In this document: piece by piece, positions 25,280-34,091 of the stretch
Position numbering within the stretch: the first letter of the stretch is position 1
Layout: every line of letters starts with the position of its first letter
Assembly: GCF_001652265.1 (NCBI RefSeq)
Contig: NZ_LWBS01000033.1
Span: forward strand, 62,001-126,000
Reading direction: 5' to 3'
Length of the DNA stretch: 64,000 nt
Origin: Rhizobium leguminosarum
GTDB taxonomy: Bacteria; Pseudomonadota; Alphaproteobacteria; Rhizobiales; Rhizobiaceae
Notes under the pieces: model-generated
What the model was told of the DNA's origin: nothing
Databases searched by the model: none
Seen by the model: the letters and a program-made list of their open reading frames with translations, nothing else
Made by a program: the position numbers and the translations under genes

Positions 25280-26203
25280 CTAGAATCCGACCGACCCGAG
25301 GTAATCGCGGCTTTGCTTCACATCTTCGAGGCTGCCGGCGACATTGAGCGGATCGCGCTCCTGCTCGACGGTGATGAAGCCGTGATAACCGATCTCCTCG
25401 AGAGCTCGTTTGACGGCAGGATAATCGATGACGCCGCGGCCGATCGGGCACATCACGCCCTGTCCGCAGGCCTCGAAGAAGCGGATCTTCTCGCCAAGCA
25501 CACGGTCGAATACGGCCTGGTCGATGTCCTTGAAGTGGACGTAGTCGAGCCTGTCGGCATAGCGGCGAAGCATCTCCACCGGATCCATGCCGGCATAATA
25601 GCTATGGCCGGTGTCGAGGCAGAAGCCGGCGATCTCCAGCGGAATGTCAGCGGCCACCCGCTCGATCTCATCGGCAAATTCGATATAGCCGCCCGCATGC
25701 GGGTGGATGACGGCGCGCACGCCATATTTGCGCTTGGCGAGTTCGGCGATCGCCGTGATATTGGCGACCATCCCGGCCCAGGTCTTGTCGTCGAGACGCA
25801 GCGCCCGATTGGAATGGCCGGCGGCATAATCCCGCTCGTCGTGGCCCCAGTCCATGACCGTGAGATAGGGTGTTCTGAACCGCTGGCCCGCCACCTGTTC
25901 CGGCTGCGGCAGCCTGGTGATGACGGCGCAGATTTCGTCCGTCTGCCGCAGCAATGCCTCCCGATTTTCAGGAGAGACCAGATCGTCGAAGATCGTGCCG
26001 GCGACGATGAAGAGATTGCGCTCAGTGAGCGCCTTGGCGACGAGCGCATCATCGAGCGGCACGTAACCATAAGGCCCGAGTTCGAGGCCGCCATAGCCGG
26101 CGGCCGCCGCCTCGTCGAAGACGCGCTCCCAGGCGGGAAGGTTTGGATTGTTGACGTCATCAACGCCCCAGCAGCAGGGGGCTGTCGTAATCGTGATGGT
26201 CAC
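25280..26203 (-). CDS. Sugar phosphate isomerase/epimerase, IolE-like TIM barrel
   Basis: 307 aa of the AP-endonuclease-2/xylose-isomerase-like TIM-barrel superfamily. Features resembling 2-keto-myo-inositol dehydratase (IolE) are WGVDD near the start and GYGGLELGPYGYVPLDD near residue 37. GFCLDTGHSYYAGMDP and YVHFKDID supply Asp and His metal ligands, with a final Glu in TVEQERD. Middle gene of the LacI-linked operon, suggesting a dehydration or isomerisation step on an inositol- or keto-sugar-like substrate. Not proven to be inosose dehydratase. Confidence 0.85.
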   Translation of the reverse strand: MTITITTAPCCWGVDDVNNPNLPAWERVFDEAAAAGYGGLELGPYGYVPLDDALVAKALTERNLFIVAGTIFDDLVSPENREALLRQTDEICAVITRLPQPEQVAGQRFRTPYLTVMDWGHDERDYAAGHSNRALRLDDKTWAGMVANITAIAELAKRKYGVRAVIHPHAGGYIEFADEIERVAADIPLEIAGFCLDTGHSYYAGMDPVEMLRRYADRLDYVHFKDIDQAVFDRVLGEKIRFFEACGQGVMCPIGRGVIDYPAVKRALEEIGYHGFITVEQERDPLNVAGSLEDVKQSRDYLGSVGF

Positions 26204-26247
26204 GGTTTCATTCCTGAAAAGTGGTGGTGCCGGGCGGATGTTGACGA

Positions 26248-27162
26248 TCAGCCAAGGTTCCCGGGCCAGTATTTGTCGACATATTTCTGGATTTCAGAGC
26301 GCATGAAGCGGCCGGAATCGTCGGCACGCTCCTCCCAGCCGAAGACGCAGGCGGTGATGATGCCGTCGAAGCCGATCGCGGCGAGCGAGGAGAAAAAGAC
26401 ATCCCAATTGATCTCGCCCTGGTACATATCCATGTGCTGATGGATGGTGACCTTCGCGCCCGGCGGATTGATGATATAGCGCAGCCCTGACGACGCCTTG
26501 TGATTATAGGTATCGGCCACATGCACATGGGCGATCAGCGGGCCGGCATCGCGGATCATCCGCGCCATATCGTCACCGAAATAGAAGGTGTGCGGCGCGC
26601 AATAGAGGAATTTGACGTTCTTCGAGCCGATGGTCTTCAGCATGTCGATCGCCGGATGCAGCGTCTCGCACCAGTCTTCCGGATGCGGTTCCATGTTGAG
26701 CGTGACGCCCTCGCGCTCGAACACCGGAACGAGCTCTTCGATCGAGCGCCACCAGGCGGCTTCGCTGTGCTCGTGGGTATGCATGCCGCCGCAGCAGCTG
26801 GCGCGGTGGCTGCGATCCGGCGACGGCCCGCGGCCGAATTCCGAGTTCATCGTATCGCAGCCCATCTCGGCCGCGATCGTGATCGCTTCCTTCCAGTAGC
26901 GCACTGCCGCCTGCCGCTCGTCCTCATGCGGGCTCGCCCAGCGGTACATCGGCAGGATCGAGGCGAGCTGGACGCCGTGATCCTTGAGGGCCGCCTTGAA
27001 TTCCGCGATGCGATCCTTGTGCGCCCGCGGGCGCACCCACCAGGGCAGAAAATCATCGCGCGGTGAAAGCTCGATATGCTCGTAGCCGAGCTCCGCCGCC
27101 TTGCGGCAGAGGTCGCGCAGGTTGAGGTGACGGTGCATATGCGGGTCGAGTGCGATCTTCAT
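26248..27162 (-). CDS. Sugar phosphate isomerase/epimerase (TIM barrel)
   Basis: 304 aa, first gene of the leftward operon. The TIM-barrel start KIALDPHMHRHLNLRDLC is unusually histidine-rich. Metal ligands probably include the Glu in LNMEPHPEDW near 150, a His in LIAHVHVADTYNHK near 210 and a late HQHMD patch. A CCGGMHTHEHSE loop near residue 120 is distinctive. It belongs to the same superfamily as its downstream neighbour but is not closely similar, so the two likely act on successive intermediates. Confidence 0.85.
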   Translation of the reverse strand: MKIALDPHMHRHLNLRDLCRKAAELGYEHIELSPRDDFLPWWVRPRAHKDRIAEFKAALKDHGVQLASILPMYRWASPHEDERQAAVRYWKEAITIAAEMGCDTMNSEFGRGPSPDRSHRASCCGGMHTHEHSEAAWWRSIEELVPVFEREGVTLNMEPHPEDWCETLHPAIDMLKTIGSKNVKFLYCAPHTFYFGDDMARMIRDAGPLIAHVHVADTYNHKASSGLRYIINPPGAKVTIHQHMDMYQGEINWDVFFSSLAAIGFDGIITACVFGWEERADDSGRFMRSEIQKYVDKYWPGNLG

Positions 27163-27296
27163 CTGGCTCCTCCATCATCCCTCGGCCGCATCGGGCCGGC
27201 GGATGATCCTTGATCTCGTTTGTTTCGGACGTCCGGTGCTCCTCCCGGATTGCCAGCACGATACTGCTGCAGTGCCCCCATGCTCCAATGCTTCCT

Positions 27297-27312
27297 TGAT
27301 CAAATTTGATCA
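27297..27312. promoter_or_regulatory. Perfect 16-bp palindrome, probable LacI-family operator
   Basis: TGATCAAATTTGATCA equals its own complement, and lies 60 bases before the LacI gene start and 135 bases before the first isomerase gene, in the divergent promoter region. Even-length A/T-centred palindromes are typical LacI/GalR-type sites. Confidence 0.65.
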
Positions 27313-27371
27313 TTGACCGCGAAGCCTGCCGATGCTCTGTTGTGTCAGCTTTTGGGAGTGGGTGAGCCCTG

Positions 27372-28385
27372 ATGAAGGTGACTTTGAAGGATGTCGCAAG
27401 CCAAGCCGGCGTTGGCACCGCGACCGTCGAGCGCGTCTTGAACGGCCGCGGCGGCGTGCGGCCTGAAACGGTGGAGAAAGTCTTCCTGGCGGCAAGACGG
27501 CTTGAATACCGCCAAAGCCTGCCGTTCGCCCATCGCGGCCTGATCCGGATAGAGGTGATCCTCGTTCGTCCGGAGACCAGTTTTTATTCGCGTCTGAACC
27601 GGGCATTCGAGCGCATCGCTGCCTCGCTCGACGACAGCATTGTCGTTCACCGCACCTTCGTCCGCGAGAACGAGCCGGCGCAATTCGCCCGTTACATCGC
27701 CAACCCGACGGCACGCCGGTCGGCGCTGATTGTGGTTGCGCCCGACCATGCCGATGTCGTCACCAGCGTGCGGAAGGCGGCCGATCTCGGCATTCTCGTC
27801 ATCCAGATCATGACCCGTCCGGCTCCCGAACTGCCCTATGTCGGCATCGACAACTATGCTGCCGGACGCACCGCAGCTCACTTTATGTCGGGCATGCTGG
27901 CGCAGCGCCCCGGTTCGTTCGTCGCTCTCTGCCACAGCGGCGCCTATGAGAACCATAAGGAGCGGATCCGCGGCTTCTCCAGCTATCTCGCGGACAATGC
28001 TTCGAATGAGGGTTCAAACGAACATCGTTTCATCGAGGTCATGTTCGACCTCGATGACGAGCACAATGCCATCGAACTGCTGCAAGCGGCACTTCGGCGG
28101 GAGCCCGGCATCATCGGCGTCTATAGTGCAGGCGGCGACAACAAGGGTGTTGCCAGGGTGCTCGAGGCAAACAAGGCCAGGCGGCCGTTCTGGGTCGGCC
28201 ACGAATTGACGGGAGAGACGCAGGACTATCTCAGGCGCGGCATCATGTCGATCGTGCTTGACCAGGCGCCGGAGGTGCAGGCGAGGCGATCGATAGACCT
28301 TGCCCTGAACAGGCTGGGTCTCATCGAGGTGGAGATCAGCGCCGAGCCGGTGCGCTTCCTGACGATCACGTCGGAAAATCTCTGA
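27372..28385 (+). CDS. LacI family transcriptional regulator
   Basis: 337 aa. The N-terminal HTH KVTLKDVASQAGVGTATVER-VLN with hinge helix is followed by a periplasmic-binding-like sensor domain (VIQIMTRPAPELPYVGIDNY near 145, GVYSAGGDNKGVARVL near 250). The FYSRLNRAF and VGHELT patches resemble LacI regulators of sugar and inositol catabolism in rhizobia. It is divergent from the three-gene operon at 24007-27162, the presumed target. The effector is probably a sugar or sugar alcohol. Confidence 0.9.
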   Translation: MKVTLKDVASQAGVGTATVERVLNGRGGVRPETVEKVFLAARRLEYRQSLPFAHRGLIRIEVILVRPETSFYSRLNRAFERIAASLDDSIVVHRTFVRENEPAQFARYIANPTARRSALIVVAPDHADVVTSVRKAADLGILVIQIMTRPAPELPYVGIDNYAAGRTAAHFMSGMLAQRPGSFVALCHSGAYENHKERIRGFSSYLADNASNEGSNEHRFIEVMFDLDDEHNAIELLQAALRREPGIIGVYSAGGDNKGVARVLEANKARRPFWVGHELTGETQDYLRRGIMSIVLDQAPEVQARRSIDLALNRLGLIEVEISAEPVRFLTITSENL

Positions 28386-28452
28386 GGCGGGATAGGATGC
28401 CCGGACATCCGCTCGAACGAGCGCCCGTGGCTGTCACGACGCCGGCGCGACC

Positions 28453-29358
28453 TTACTGCAGCTGCGGTTTTTTAAGAAAGCTGTTGCGGTCGGCGGACTT
28501 GATGCGCAGCCAGGCTTCCCGGCCGTTCCTGAGGATTCGCATGGGGATCTCGGCGCCGGCCGGGCCGCTGCTCCAGAGCTTGCGGTAGAAATCGGCCAGG
28601 CCATCGACCTCTTCGTCGCGGATCTCCGAAATGATATCGCCCTGACGCAGGCCCGCCTGAGCGGCCGGACCGCCTTCGGCCACGCTCATGACCACCACGC
28701 CGCCATTGCTCTCGGCGGAGAAGGCGCCGAGCCAGGGCCGCGGCGGTCTGTTGACCTGGCCCCGGTTCAAGAGATCGTCGAGGATCGGCGGCAAAAGGTC
28801 GATCGGCACGACCATGTTGATATCGGCGACCTCGTCGCCCTGGCTCATCTGCAGGCGAAGCGAACCGATGCCGAGAAGCTTGCCGTCCGAACCGATCAGC
28901 GCCGCACCGCCCCATGAGGGATGGGCCGGCGCCGTGAAAATCGCCTCATCGAGCAGATATTCCCAATAGCCGGCGAATTCCTGCCGGGCGACGATATTTG
29001 CCTCGACGAATTCCCCGATGCCATCGGCCAGCACGACGGGATCGCCGGCCTTGGCCGTCGCCGCGTCGCCGAGAACCACCGCCGGCGCATTCAGGGCCCC
29101 AAGCGCCTGCACCAGACCGAAACCGCTTTCCTGATCGTAGGCAAGCGCATGCGCGGGAACCACGCGCCCGTCATGGGTCGTCAGCCAGACCTCTTCGGCC
29201 TCCGTGATGAGATAACCGATGGTCAGCACCAGCCCGTTGTCGCGAATGACCACGCCGCTGCCCTCCCGGACAGTGCCCAGCGTCTCCGCTGTGAAGGCAT
29301 CTTCCGGAATGGAGGAACGGACGGCCACGACTGACCGCAAAATCGGATCGATATTCAT
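28453..29358 (-). CDS. HtrA-like serine-protease fold plus PDZ protein, probably catalytically dead
   Basis: 301 aa from the ATG at 29358. A trypsin-like two-barrel domain (residues 1-190) is followed by a PDZ domain (about 205-290, with PWLGAFSAESNGGVVV and AGLRQGDIISEI). At the expected His site the sequence is LTIGYLITEAEEV, at the Asp site DQESGFGLVQ, and at the Ser site APAHPSWGGAALIG instead of GNSGGP. All three catalytic residues seem lost. No signal peptide is seen, so it may be a cytoplasmic scaffold or sensor. Convergent with the LacI gene. Confidence 0.8.
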   Translation of the reverse strand: MNIDPILRSVVAVRSSIPEDAFTAETLGTVREGSGVVIRDNGLVLTIGYLITEAEEVWLTTHDGRVVPAHALAYDQESGFGLVQALGALNAPAVVLGDAATAKAGDPVVLADGIGEFVEANIVARQEFAGYWEYLLDEAIFTAPAHPSWGGAALIGSDGKLLGIGSLRLQMSQGDEVADINMVVPIDLLPPILDDLLNRGQVNRPPRPWLGAFSAESNGGVVVMSVAEGGPAAQAGLRQGDIISEIRDEEVDGLADFYRKLWSSGPAGAEIPMRILRNGREAWLRIKSADRNSFLKKPQLQ

Positions 29359-29514
29359 GCTTTCATCCCGATAGACGCCGGCGCGAAAGGCCGAAATCCG
29401 GCGCATTCTTCCTTGAATAGGTAAGAGAATGGACGGCGGGTGCAAGACCGTATCGGAGGGAATTTCGGCAGGCCAACGCGCGACCTCCCTCCGATGCCTG
29501 CACCAAACAAGATT

Positions 29515-30459
29515 TCACTGAACGCCGAGACTATCTCGCATGGCACCGGCGGGCGGCTGAGCGCGACCATATTGCCGCGGCGAGCATCCCATCACTCTCT
29601 TGAAAGCGGTGCTGAATGCGCTTTCGGATTCATAACCGAGCGACAGGGCGACACGAGCAATTGCTTCGGCCGAGTTTGTCAATCGGTCACCTGCGAGAAG
29701 CATGCGCCAGCGCGTCAGATAATCCATCGGCGCAAGCCCGACCTTTTCCTTGAAGTGGAGAGCAAAACTGGACCGGGACATCGAGGCCCGTTCAGCCAGC
29801 GACTGCAACGTCCACTTGCGGGCCGGATCGGCATGCAGGGCACCGATAGCCGCACCGATCCGCCGGTCGGTAAGCGCGAAAAGCCAGCCGACGCCGCGCG
29901 CATTCGGCGATGCGATATGGAGGCGCAACACCTGCATGAGCATGACATGAGCAAAATGCTCCGCCATCAGAAAGCCACCCGGCTGCTGGTCGCGCAATTC
30001 GCGCGTCATCCGATCGAGACACCAGCGCAGCACGGTGGCGTGATCGGAATCCCTCTTCACATGGACGATCGGCGGCAGGATTCCGAGAAGGATGTCCGAA
30101 TTTCCTCCCGAAAAGGAAAAACGGCTGCCGATCAGGAAGAAATCGCCGCCGCCGTTACAAGTCGCAATGCCGTCGCGGGCGATCGAATAGATCGCATCGG
30201 ACGGGATCGATTCGAGAGCCGGATCGCTGGCGAGACGAAAGGCTCGGCGGCTCGTCAGCAGAAAGCAGTCGCTTTCCTCCAGGCGGACAGCGTCGGGAAC
30301 GCCATCGACGCTCAGCCAGCAGGCGCCTGAAATCACCGCGTTGAACTTGATGCCATTAGGGGGCGGAAAATCGATCGCCCAAGCGCCGCCAGCGTCTAGC
30401 CCCGCGGAAACATAGCTGCGCGGTTTGAGCAATGCGAGAACATCGGATAACGGGTCCAT
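29515..30459 (-). CDS. AraC family transcriptional regulator
   Basis: 314 aa. The N-terminal cupin-type domain (GGAWAIDFPPPNGIKFNAVI near 25; LGILPPIVHVKRD near 125) belongs to the AraC-binding-like domain group. The C-terminal DNA-binding domain carries two HTHs, LQSLAERASMSRSSFALHF and AIARVALSLGYESESAFSTA, ending FKRVMGCSPRQYGR. It is divergent from the SDR at 30584 and paralogous to the truncated regulator at 1-470. Confidence 0.93.
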   Translation of the reverse strand: MDPLSDVLALLKPRSYVSAGLDAGGAWAIDFPPPNGIKFNAVISGACWLSVDGVPDAVRLEESDCFLLTSRRAFRLASDPALESIPSDAIYSIARDGIATCNGGGDFFLIGSRFSFSGGNSDILLGILPPIVHVKRDSDHATVLRWCLDRMTRELRDQQPGGFLMAEHFAHVMLMQVLRLHIASPNARGVGWLFALTDRRIGAAIGALHADPARKWTLQSLAERASMSRSSFALHFKEKVGLAPMDYLTRWRMLLAGDRLTNSAEAIARVALSLGYESESAFSTAFKRVMGCSPRQYGRAQPPAGAMRDSLGVQ

Positions 30460-30583
30460 GTAAAAATCCGGACGATGGCGAAGAGATGTCGGACTTTAGC
30501 GCATGGATCGTCTGGAGACCACGCCTTATTCTCGCGACCGTCATCCCGAGCGACGGCAACGTCGCAGAACAAAGGTAATTATC

Positions 30584-31543
30584 ATGAATGACAAACAAGT
30601 CCCCATCGGCTCCGGATTTGGAGCCCACACGACGGCCGGCGAGGTTCTGGCCGGTCTCGATCTTTCCGGCAAGCGCGCCATCGTCACCGGCGGCCATTCC
30701 GGCCTCGGGCTCGAAACCACACGCGCTCTGGCGGGCGCCGGCGCTCAGGTGACCATCGGCGCAAGGAGCATCGAGGCGGCGCGCAGCGCGGTCGCCGGTA
30801 TCGATGGCGTAGAGATTGATCGGCTCGACCTTTCCGACCTCGAAAGCGTTCGCGTCTTTGCCGAGCGGTTCGTCGCGTCTGGCCGCAGCATCGACATTCT
30901 TATCAACAGCGCCGGCATCATGGCCTGCCCGGAAACGCGTGTCGGCGACGGGTGGGAGGCACAGTTCGCGACCAATTATCTCGGCCATTTCGCCTTGGTC
31001 AACCGCCTTTGGCCGGCGATCTCCCGCGGCGCTCGCATCGTTTCGGTTTCCTCCGGCGGCCATGGCAACTCCGCCATGCGATGGGAGGATGTGCAATTCG
31101 AGACCGGTTACGACAAATGGCAGGCCTACGGCCAGTCGAAGACCGCCAACGCACTTTTCGCCGTGCATCTGGACAGGCTCGGGCGCGACACCGGCATCCG
31201 CGCCTTCTCGCTGCACCCGGGCAAGATCCTTACCCCCTTGCAGCGCCATCTCGCAAAGGAGGAAATGGTCAGCGCCGGCTGGATCGATGCGGACGGCAAT
31301 CCGATTGACCCGACATTCAAGACGCCATCCCAGGGGGCCGCCACGCAGGTCTGGGCGGCGACCTCGCCGCAACTCGACGGTATGGGAGGCCTCTATTGCG
31401 AGGACTGCGATATCGCCATCCGCGCAACGGTTGGAGAACCCGGCGGCGTCAGCGACCATGCAGCCGATCCCGAGGAGGCGGCACGCCTGTGGATCTTGTC
31501 GGCAAGGCTGACCGGCATTGACGCTTTCGCGGCCTACGCCTGA
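30584..31543 (+). CDS. Short-chain dehydrogenase/reductase (SDR), paralogue of 566-1540
   Basis: 319 aa from the ATG at 30584 (AAAGG upstream); an earlier ATG at 30503 lacks similarity support. It begins PIGSGFGAHTTAGEVLAGLD, matching the IPSGFGAASTAEEVIAGHD-like start of the SDR at 566. TGGHSGLG cofactor motif, INSAGIM, and the catalytic YGQSK are present. Divergent from its AraC regulator. The shared N-terminal extension before the Rossmann fold shows the two SDRs are close relatives. Substrate unknown. Confidence 0.87.
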   Translation: MNDKQVPIGSGFGAHTTAGEVLAGLDLSGKRAIVTGGHSGLGLETTRALAGAGAQVTIGARSIEAARSAVAGIDGVEIDRLDLSDLESVRVFAERFVASGRSIDILINSAGIMACPETRVGDGWEAQFATNYLGHFALVNRLWPAISRGARIVSVSSGGHGNSAMRWEDVQFETGYDKWQAYGQSKTANALFAVHLDRLGRDTGIRAFSLHPGKILTPLQRHLAKEEMVSAGWIDADGNPIDPTFKTPSQGAATQVWAATSPQLDGMGGLYCEDCDIAIRATVGEPGGVSDHAADPEEAARLWILSARLTGIDAFAAYA

Positions 31544-31891
31544 AGCCATAGCTCGCGGCAAACCCTCGTCAATGCGCGCCGAAGACGCAGCCGATTGTCT
31601 TGCCGTCCTCGCGCCTCACCCGGGCCTTCTCGGGTGAAAGCGTCATTGGCGCGCACGCTGCCGAAATCGGCCTGCGACAGCCCGGTCGCCGTGCCGGATT
31701 GTATTTGCGCAAATAGCAGTCAAATCCAGCGACAATCCGTCATTAAAACGTATCAAGGCGTGCGCAAAAGCTGTGGCATTCCGTCCTGCGTCGCTCTCCG
31801 GACTCGGAGACGCGACATTTTTCGTGACAGCGGCATTGTGCAACAATATACGGTCAATCTCACCAGGAATCAGACTGACACGGATCACGAC
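31544..31891. other. Intergenic region, possible gene remnant on minus strand
   Basis: About 350 bases. On the minus strand 31645-31569 encodes a short frame starting MTLSPEKARVRREDGKTIGC and ending GAH, which might be the tail of a lost gene, but no family is recognised. The 31835-31860 stretch (AT-rich, with TTGTGCAACAATATAC) is the likely promoter of the MocR-type gene at 31892. Confidence 0.35.
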
Positions 31892-33295
31892 ATGAAAGAC
31901 TGGCATCCCGATCTCAGCCGCAGCAGCAGCCCCCGTTATATGGCGATCGCCGATGTGATTGAAATGGATCTGCGCAGCGGGCATCTGGTGGCTGGGGATC
32001 GGCTGCCGCCGCAACGCGAACTCGCCAAGCGGCTGAATGTCGATTTCACGACGGTAGCCAGAGGGTATGTCGAGGCGCAGAAACGCGGGCTTGTGGATTC
32101 GCATGTCGGCCGAGGTACCTTCGTCACCGGTGGCGCGGACAAGGAGCGCCAGGGATTCGCGCCCTACGCCGCGCCCGATCCCCGCCGCGCCTCCATCGTC
32201 GATTTCTCGATGAACATGCCCCCGGAACCGGACGACCCCGAGTTGATCGCCCGCATGCGCGAGGGCATGTCGGCAGTGGCGGCGAGCCTCATTCCGCTTT
32301 TGCGCTACCAGGGTTTCGGCGGCTCCAGCATGGACAAGGAGGCAGCTGCCTCCTGGCTCAGTCGTCGCGGGCTGGTGCCCTCGCAGGAGCGCATCTTCGT
32401 CACACCCGGCGCCCATCCGGCCCTGCTGGCGATCTTTGGCCTCCTGGCGAAACCGGGAGAGACCGTGCTTTCGGAAATCATCACCTATCCCGGCATGCGC
32501 TCGATCGCCGCCCAGTTGCGGCTCAATCTGGCCGGCTTGCCGATGGACGAGGACGGTATCCTGCCGGATGCCTTTGCCGACGCCTGTGAGAGATTGAAAC
32601 CGAAGGCGCTCTATCTCAATCCCACGCTGCAGAACCCGACGACGCTGACCATCCCGGCCAGGCGCCGCGAGGAGATCTGCGCCGTCGCCCGCAAATATCA
32701 TGTGCCGATCGTCGAGGACGATGCCTACGGCTTCATTCCGCAGCACGGCCCGGCGCCGCTCGCGGCAACAGCGCCCGATCTGACCTGGCATATCGGCGGG
32801 CTGGCGAAATGCATCGGCGCGGGTCTGCGCCTTGCCTATGTCGTGGCGCCTGACAGCAAGGCCGTGTGGCCCTTCGTCAGCGCCATGCGCGCCAACAATG
32901 TCATGGCCTCGCCACTGACCGTGGCGCTCGCCACCCGCTGGATCGAGGACGGCACCGCCGATACGATCCTGCGTTTCATCCGCGCCGAGGCCGCCGCCCG
33001 CCAGCAGATGGTCGCTACCATCCTGCCGGCCGGCAGCTACCGCGCCGATCCGATCAGCTTCAACATCTGGCTGCCGCTCTCCAACGGCTGGACCCGCTCC
33101 ACCTTCGGCAGCCATACCCGTTCTTCCGGCATCGGCGTCGTCGCAAGCGATGCCTTCACGGTCGAGGGCACGGCACCCGAGGCCGTGCGCGTCTGCCTTG
33201 GCGGACCGATCACCCGGGAGAAACTGCAGGGCGCACTGGAATTCATGGCCCATGCGCTGGAAGGCCCGCCGGAAATGGCAGCGTCGTTCTTCTGA
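31892..33295 (+). CDS. MocR-type regulator (GntR HTH fused to PLP aminotransferase domain)
   Basis: 467 aa from the ATG at 31892. The N-terminal GntR winged helix (YMAIADVIEMDLRSGHLVAG, then PPQRELAKRLNVDFTTVARG) is followed by a fold-type I aminotransferase domain. That domain contains the YLNPTLQNPTTLTIP motif and the PLP-site Asp in VEDDAYGF. The lysine site lies near IGGLAKCIGAGLRLAYV, where the Schiff-base Lys is in GLAKCI. MocR proteins usually control amine, amino-acid or vitamin B6 metabolism. Targets are not obvious here; the preceding SDR is on the same strand but far. Confidence 0.9.
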   Translation: MKDWHPDLSRSSSPRYMAIADVIEMDLRSGHLVAGDRLPPQRELAKRLNVDFTTVARGYVEAQKRGLVDSHVGRGTFVTGGADKERQGFAPYAAPDPRRASIVDFSMNMPPEPDDPELIARMREGMSAVAASLIPLLRYQGFGGSSMDKEAAASWLSRRGLVPSQERIFVTPGAHPALLAIFGLLAKPGETVLSEIITYPGMRSIAAQLRLNLAGLPMDEDGILPDAFADACERLKPKALYLNPTLQNPTTLTIPARRREEICAVARKYHVPIVEDDAYGFIPQHGPAPLAATAPDLTWHIGGLAKCIGAGLRLAYVVAPDSKAVWPFVSAMRANNVMASPLTVALATRWIEDGTADTILRFIRAEAAARQQMVATILPAGSYRADPISFNIWLPLSNGWTRSTFGSHTRSSGIGVVASDAFTVEGTAPEAVRVCLGGPITREKLQGALEFMAHALEGPPEMAASFF

Positions 33296-33615
33296 CGCAG
33301 AACCCCGCCTCGAGCTGATCAGGCCCGGACGAAATCCGGAAGCGGTCGAGAATCAGATCGGCCTCACCCTAAGCTGTCCGGGCATGGGCGAAGCATAGCC
33401 GTCACGTTCACGTCGTACCCGTCCAGGCTGCCAGGCTGCGGCCCCAAATGCTTTTTTCAGAAATCTGCAGTCAGCTTGCCGCCAGCCTACGCTGGAAGCT
33501 CTGCGGCATTCTGGCGAATTGACTGGTAATTTCCACATAATGTAATTATATTGAATGCATTCATTGATGGCATTGATAGCGTCAATGTTTCGCGCCACAG
33601 CAAAGCGAGATCGTC
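33296..33615. other. Intergenic region, no gene seen
   Basis: 320 bases between the MocR-type gene and DUF983. The last 100 bases are AT-rich and probably carry the DUF983 promoter. No repeat, RNA gene or credible small frame was noticed. Confidence 0.35.
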
Positions 33616-33984
33616 ATGGACACGGAATATCCCCCACTTCCTCCGATACAGACTGGCATCAGGGGACGCTGCCCGCGATGCGGCCAGGGCCATATGTTCA
33701 AGGGCTTCCTGACGCTGCAGCCGGAATGCGAAGTCTGCGGCCTCGATTATTCCTTCGCCGATCCGGCCGACGGTCCGGCCTTCTTCGTCATCTGCTTCGC
33801 CTGCATCCCGAGCGTGCTGCTCGGCGTCTGGCTAGAGGTGGCCTTTTCGGCGCCGATCTGGGTGCAGCTTCTGGTCACCGGTCCCTTTATGCTCGCCACC
33901 TGCATTCCGCCGCTGCGGCCGCTGAAGGGCTGGCTGGTCGCCAGTCAATATTTCTACAAGGCGGAAGAGGGCAAGCTCGCCTAA
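33616..33984 (+). CDS. DUF983 family membrane protein
   Basis: 122 aa. Zinc-ribbon-like pairs CPRCG and CEVCG at residues 20-42 are followed by two membrane helices (FFVICFACIPSVLLGVWLEV and VQLLVTGPFMLATCIPPL). This layout and the RCPRCGQGHMFKGFL start are characteristic of DUF983, widespread in alphaproteobacteria and sometimes found near cytochrome oxidase assembly genes. Role unknown. A family B repeat begins at its stop codon. Confidence 0.9.
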   Translation: MDTEYPPLPPIQTGIRGRCPRCGQGHMFKGFLTLQPECEVCGLDYSFADPADGPAFFVICFACIPSVLLGVWLEVAFSAPIWVQLLVTGPFMLATCIPPLRPLKGWLVASQYFYKAEEGKLA

Positions 33985-34088
33985 AGCATGTCGCGCAAAA
34001 CTGTGCAGCGGTTTTGCGCTAACGACATGCGTAAAAACTACGACCTGAAGCGCGAGGAGCGAATCTGAAAGATCGCGACACGCTTTAG
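33983..34088 (+). repeat. Rhizobial intergenic repeat, family B, copy 2
   Basis: AAAGCATGTCGCGCAAAACT, GCAGCGGTTTTGCG, GACATGCGTAAAAAC, AAGCGCGAGGAGCGAATCTG and GCGACACGCTTTAG. It fills the entire space between the convergent DUF983 and LysR genes. The ends form an imperfect terminal complement (AAAGC / GCTTT). Confidence 0.8.
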
Positions 34089-34091
34089 CGT

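Noticed and set aside
31643..33253. 536-codon minus-strand frame opposite the MocR-type gene
   Set aside because: Mirror of a well-supported GntR-aminotransferase gene; product lacks family resemblance and is rich in Arg, Gly and His.
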